DNA of 6,693 nt, from contig PWSL01000218.1 of the NCBI GenBank assembly GCA_003563255.1, forward strand, positions 1-6,693, read 5' to 3'. Position numbers and translations under genes: made by a program. Origin of the DNA: Desulfonatronospira sp. (GTDB lineage: Bacteria; Desulfobacterota; Desulfovibrionia; Desulfovibrionales; Desulfonatronovibrionaceae). This document shows, one piece after another, positions 5,158 to 6,693 of this stretch. The notes beneath the pieces are model-generated. The model saw only the letters and a program-made list of their open reading frames with translations. It searched no databases and was not told the DNA's origin. Position 1 is the first letter of the stretch. The number at the start of each line of letters is the position of its first letter.

Positions 5158-5205
5158 CCCCGTTGAATAGCTCAAAGAGCTAGCCCGCAGGGCATTCAAC
5201 TGGGG
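5158..5205 (+). ncRNA. Three-way-junction RNA domain (copy 2)
   Basis: The outer stem is CCCC (5158-5161)/GGGG (5202-5205) plus GTTGAAT (5162-5168)/ATTCAAC (5194-5200), with bulged T at 5201. Inside are AGCTC-AAA-GAGCT (5169-5181) and GCCC-GCA-GGGC (5183-5193), with one unpaired A between them. All inner stems differ in sequence from copy 1, yet all pairs hold. Confidence 0.75.
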
Positions 5206-5297
5206 TGCCAAAAAAATCTTCTTAGGCACGGGAAGCCTTCAGGCTTCACACAGGTACTCCGCACACACGGTTTGGAAGAATAAAGATCCCCAGAAGC

Positions 5298-5403
5298 ATG
5301 CCCCGCCCATATCTTTAAACGCAGCCTTGATGTATTCGTTAGAGTTTCTTCAGGCTTTGTGTGCGCAGGTAGCAAATAGTTTTAAGGATATGTGCGGGGG
5401 CAT
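5298..5403. mobile_element. Nested inverted-repeat insertion inside element copy 2
   Basis: Arm 5298-5319 (ATGCCCCGCCCATATCTTTA followed by AA) matches the reverse complement of 5381-5403 at about 20 of 23 positions with one gap. Copy 1 lacks this segment: its AAGGCATTGCCC corresponds to the two flanks here. The roughly 106 bases look like a small non-autonomous element that jumped into copy 2. It encodes nothing. Confidence 0.55.
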
Positions 5404-5455
5404 TACCCGCGTGGCAGACAGGCAAATTGGCATACCCTGAAGGGTTACAAAGGGC

Positions 5456-5701
5456 TTATGTTTTCTGTTTTCCAGCCTGCATGGCCTGCCAGCGTTCTTT
5501 ACCCACGCATTCCCTGGCCGAAGGGCACCAGTCCACGCAGGAGGGCATACGGTCCCTGAAAACCATCTTTTTGCATCTGGGGCATCTTCTTTTAGTTTCG
5601 TCGGAGAACATCTCTACTTCATGGCCGCAATCCTGACAAGATATCAGGTCCACCTCCAGGTTGCGGGTACTGCTGCCTGGGCACTGGATTGGATTAGACA
5701 T
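5456..5701 (-). CDS. Small Cys-rich zinc-ribbon protein, function unknown
   Basis: The protein has 81 residues, is soluble and has no signal peptide. It has eight cysteines in an ordered pattern: Cys7; CQDC (22-25) and CPRC (40-43), spaced as a classic zinc ribbon of the type 'VxCxxCGxEVEMFSDExxRRCPRC'; then Cys55, Cys59 and Cys65 in SCVDWCPSARECVG. The last three could hold a second metal ion or a cluster. Similar short proteins occur in sulfate-reducing bacteria, often labelled only as hypothetical or 'phosphohydrolase'; I know no demonstrated role. The start is supported by GGAGGA six bases before ATG 5701. It is divergent from the Smr gene, with 268 bases between them. Element copy 2 ends 7 bases past its stop, so any native terminator is gone. 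Confidence 0.82.
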   Translation of the reverse strand: MSNPIQCPGSSTRNLEVDLISCQDCGHEVEMFSDETKRRCPRCKKMVFRDRMPSCVDWCPSARECVGKERWQAMQAGKQKT

Positions 5702-5879
5702 TTTCTTCCTCCACGTTTTGCCTGCATGCTCAATACCTCCAGGAGGGGTTGCCCCGCAAGCTTGCTTATGTTTTTTTCAGCTTCTCAACACTATATTTGC
5801 TTTTGCCGGGTTCAGAAGCGAGATGCTGATCTGCAAGTCAATTTCCTCTGATGGTTGCACAAGCCGGGCAAATCGTTCA

Positions 5880-5893
5880 TTGACTTAAGTCAA
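5880..5893. promoter_or_regulatory. CRP/FNR-type (HcpR-like) operator before the Smr gene
   Basis: TTGACTTAAGTCAA is a perfect palindrome identical to the core at 2971-2984. Its first half also serves as the -35 box of the predicted Smr promoter, so a bound regulator would overlap RNA polymerase and probably repress. The zinc-ribbon gene on the other side could be affected too. HcpR is inferred from the motif alone. Confidence 0.55.
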
Positions 5894-5909
5894 ATAATGA
5901 ATGAATAAT
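5880..5909 (+). promoter_or_regulatory. Predicted promoter of the Smr gene
   Basis: TTGACT (5880-5885) and AATAAT (5904-5909) are separated by 18 bases, giving 5 of 6 matches to each consensus box. Transcription would start near 5916, about 55 bases before the ATG at 5970. Confidence 0.5.
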
Positions 5910-5969
5910 GCAGATAAAGCTGAACAGTTTTTCTGTTTTGACTCAACCAAAACAAAAGGTGATAATAAA

Positions 5970-6242
5970 ATGTCCAGCAGGCGTCTTAGCCTTGATTTGC
6001 ACCCGATCTTCAACAAGGGTCGCGAGATCGATGCCGCCCTGGAAAACGCCTTTCAGGAAGCCAGGCAGAAAAAAGCCAAAGAACTGGAGATAATCTGCGG
6101 AAAAGGAACAGGACAGTTGAAAAAACGAGTCCTGCGCTTTCTGGACCGGGATGACATAAAAAGCACTTACCACCGGATCAACAGGGATAAAGACAACTCG
6201 GGCAGGGTATTTGTCTATTTTCGCTGGCAAAGAGGCCAGTAA
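5970..6242 (+). CDS. Stand-alone Smr-domain protein
   Basis: The protein has 90 residues and consists almost entirely of a Smr domain (the C-terminal nuclease domain of MutS2, here alone). The motif LSLDLHP (6-12) is the LDxH signature. IDAALENAFQEARQ is the first helix, ELEIICGKGTGQLKKRVLRF (42-61) contains the glycine loop GKGTG that replaces the usual HGxGTG, and YHRINRDKDNSGRVFVYFRW closes the fold. Smr domains nick DNA or cut RNA; the job of this short form is not known, and genome maintenance or ribosome rescue are possible. ATG 5970 was chosen over ATG 5901 because AAAGGTG lies 8 bases before it and the domain begins directly after. The longer reading would add 23 residues without resemblance to the family. 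A CRP/FNR-type palindrome lies upstream, and structured repeats follow the stop. Confidence 0.88.
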   Translation: MSSRRLSLDLHPIFNKGREIDAALENAFQEARQKKAKELEIICGKGTGQLKKRVLRFLDRDDIKSTYHRINRDKDNSGRVFVYFRWQRGQ

Positions 6243-6297
6243 CATGCCTGCAAAACCTGGAGGCATGAATACATCCAGGGCCGGAAGATAACTAATG

Positions 6298-6318
6298 CTG
6301 GGTTTGCCCGCAACCCAG
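6298..6318 (+). terminator. Weak terminator-like hairpin after the Smr gene
   Basis: CTGGGTT (6298-6304) pairs with AACCCAG (6312-6318) around TGCCCGC. A run of five Ts follows only at 6331-6335, so termination would be inefficient. A second inverted repeat, CATGCCT/AGGCATG (6243-6267), begins right at the stop codon. Confidence 0.35.
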
Positions 6319-6336
6319 ATAAGAAAAGAGTTTTTG

Positions 6337-6646
6337 GCCCACAGATCACACAGATGTACCACGCGAGGCGCGTGGCAGGCACAGATGGAAGAAAGAGCTT
6401 TTATGTGCATACCAGGAATGAAGAACCTGGTATGCACATGGTCTCCACCGCATCCGCGGTAGATACCGTGGAGTAATCTTCCCCCGCCCGAAGGGCTGAT
6501 ACCTTTTCCTTGCGGGTCCTGCCCCGTGAAACAACGCTGAAAGCGTTCCTGCGGAGCAGGGTTTCACTGGGGTCTTATTCCCGCAAGGAAAAAATATATA
6601 TCTCTTCAATATCTTATATCTGTGTCAATCTGTGTGATCTGTGGGC
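6337..6646 (+). mobile_element. Structured element 3 with 19-bp terminal inverted repeats
   Basis: The ends GCCCACAGATCACACAGAT (6337-6355) and its exact complement (6628-6646) bound 310 bases without a gene. Inside, in order, are: CCACGCG-AGG-CGCGTGG (6359-6375); a perfect 14-bp stem ATGTGCATACCAGG (6403-6416 with 6426-6439); a CTCCAC/GTGGAG stem near 6443-6473; and a 13-bp stem TTTTCCTTGCGGG (about 6504-6516) with its exact complement near 6580-6592, which encloses a three-way junction. The whole element can fold on itself. The nested, nearly gap-free pairing suggests a non-autonomous transposon or a structured RNA. Its ends are unrelated to the GTAACC elements, but it carries the same inner domain. 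Confidence 0.65.
6522..6572 (+). ncRNA. Three-way-junction RNA domain with GNA loops (copy 3)
   Basis: The outer stem is CCCC (6522-6525)/GGGG (6569-6572) plus GTGAAAC (6526-6532)/GTTTCAC (6561-6567), with bulged T at 6568. Inside are AACGCT-GAA-AGCGTT (6533-6547) and CCTGC-GGA-GCAGG (6548-6560), with no unpaired base at the junction. The domain is at the tip of the 13-bp stem of element 3. Confidence 0.75.
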
Positions 6647-6662
6647 AGTAGTCTTTTTCTTA

Positions 6663-6674
6663 AAAAATAAGTGC
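6663..6674. repeat. Partial arm of the small inverted-repeat element
   Basis: AAAAATAAGTGC repeats the right arm of the element at 2777-2857 (2827-2838), then diverges. It probably marks another degenerate copy running out of the window. Confidence 0.4.
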
Positions 6675-6693
6675 GGAACATTTACAGTGCCAA

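Larger units (their letters stand above)
5052..5448 (+). mobile_element. Structured GTAACC element, copy 2 (ORF-less)
   Basis: This 397-bp relative of the element at 2006-2302 has ends GTAATCATTCAGGGGG and ACCCTGAAGGGTTAC. It shares with copy 1 the first ~80 bases with about five differences, the block 5218-5270 with two or three, and the end segment GGCAGACAGGCAAATT.GCAT. In the middle the sequence differs but the folding is kept. It has an extra hairpin GCAAC-GAA-GTTGC (5138-5150), a different three-way junction (5158-5205), the same GAAGCC-TTCA-GGCTTC hairpin (5232-5247), and about 100 extra bases at 5298-5403 that look like a nested insertion. No protein is encoded. It lies between the permease start and the zinc-ribbon stop, overlapping the permease's upstream ATG and ending 7 bases before the zinc-ribbon stop codon. 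Confidence 0.7.
5702..5969. other. Divergent intergenic region
   Basis: This stretch separates the zinc-ribbon gene (-) and the Smr gene (+). It holds the 14-bp palindrome at 5880 and a promoter for the Smr gene. On the minus strand 5777-5884 a 35-codon stretch without a start codon reads like protein but cannot be assigned. Confidence 0.5.

Noticed and set aside
5777..5884. Minus-strand 35-residue stretch VNERFARLVQPSEEIDLQIS...
   Set aside because: It reads like a protein fragment, perhaps of a dehydratase-type enzyme, but has no start codon or ribosome binding site and is too short to assign.
5943..6437. Minus-strand 164-codon frame
   Set aside because: It is antisense to the Smr gene and runs into element 3. 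No family resemblance.

Overview
The window looks like chromosomal DNA of a sulfate-reducing deltaproteobacterium, most plausibly Desulfovibrionales. This is inferred from a stand-alone Smr protein, a Cys-rich zinc-ribbon protein with CVDWC and ARECVG motifs, TTGAC-N4-GTCAA palindromes like HcpR (CRP/FNR family) sites, and the density of REP-like palindromes. No rRNA, tRNA or transposase gene was found. It is an accessory region: a few intact genes separated by gene remnants and structured repeats.

Layout. Positions 1-80 hold tandem palindromic repeats. Positions 194-656 hold two decayed genes facing each other: the first 46 codons of a P-loop ATPase (+) and a PAS-domain piece of a sensor kinase (-). 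A soluble PAS histidine kinase (855-1955, -) follows, with structured element copy 1 (2006-2302) just upstream of its ribosome binding site. Next come the C-terminal ATPase part of another sensor kinase (2346-2771, -), a small inverted-repeat element, two strong hairpins and an AT-rich gap. A HigB/HigA toxin-antitoxin pair (3363-3965, +) has a palindromic operator inside its promoter; the toxin has no standard start codon. After a REP-rich gap come a TauE/SafE-type membrane permease (4241-5014/5059, -), element copy 2 (5052-5448), a zinc-ribbon protein (5456-5701, -), a divergent Smr protein (5970-6242, +), and a third structured element (6337-6646).

Most interesting signal. Elements 1 and 2 are related (297 and 397 bp). 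They share near-inverted ends of the type GTAACCATTCAGGGG / CCCTGAAGGGTTAC and long conserved blocks. Both, and the otherwise unrelated element 3, contain the same small RNA-like domain. It is an outer stem CCC(C)GU.../...ACUGGG(G) with a conserved bulged U, enclosing two adjacent hairpins with three-base loops (five of six are GNA). The stem sequences differ between copies, but every pair is kept. This is compensatory change visible inside one window and is good evidence that these sequences act as folded RNA, or as folded single-stranded DNA, on the + strand. Elements 1 and 2 may be ORF-less members of a HEARO/omega-RNA-like or other transposon-linked RNA family, but I cannot confirm a family from memory.

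Working together. The genes do not form one pathway. The toxin-antitoxin pair is a stability module, the kinase is an orphan sensor, and the permease, zinc-ribbon and Smr genes look like ordinary chromosomal genes whose borders have been colonised by the repeats. The element ends sit within a few bases of start or stop codons at four places, and one end appears to have created an artificial ATG upstream of the likely true TTG start of the permease.
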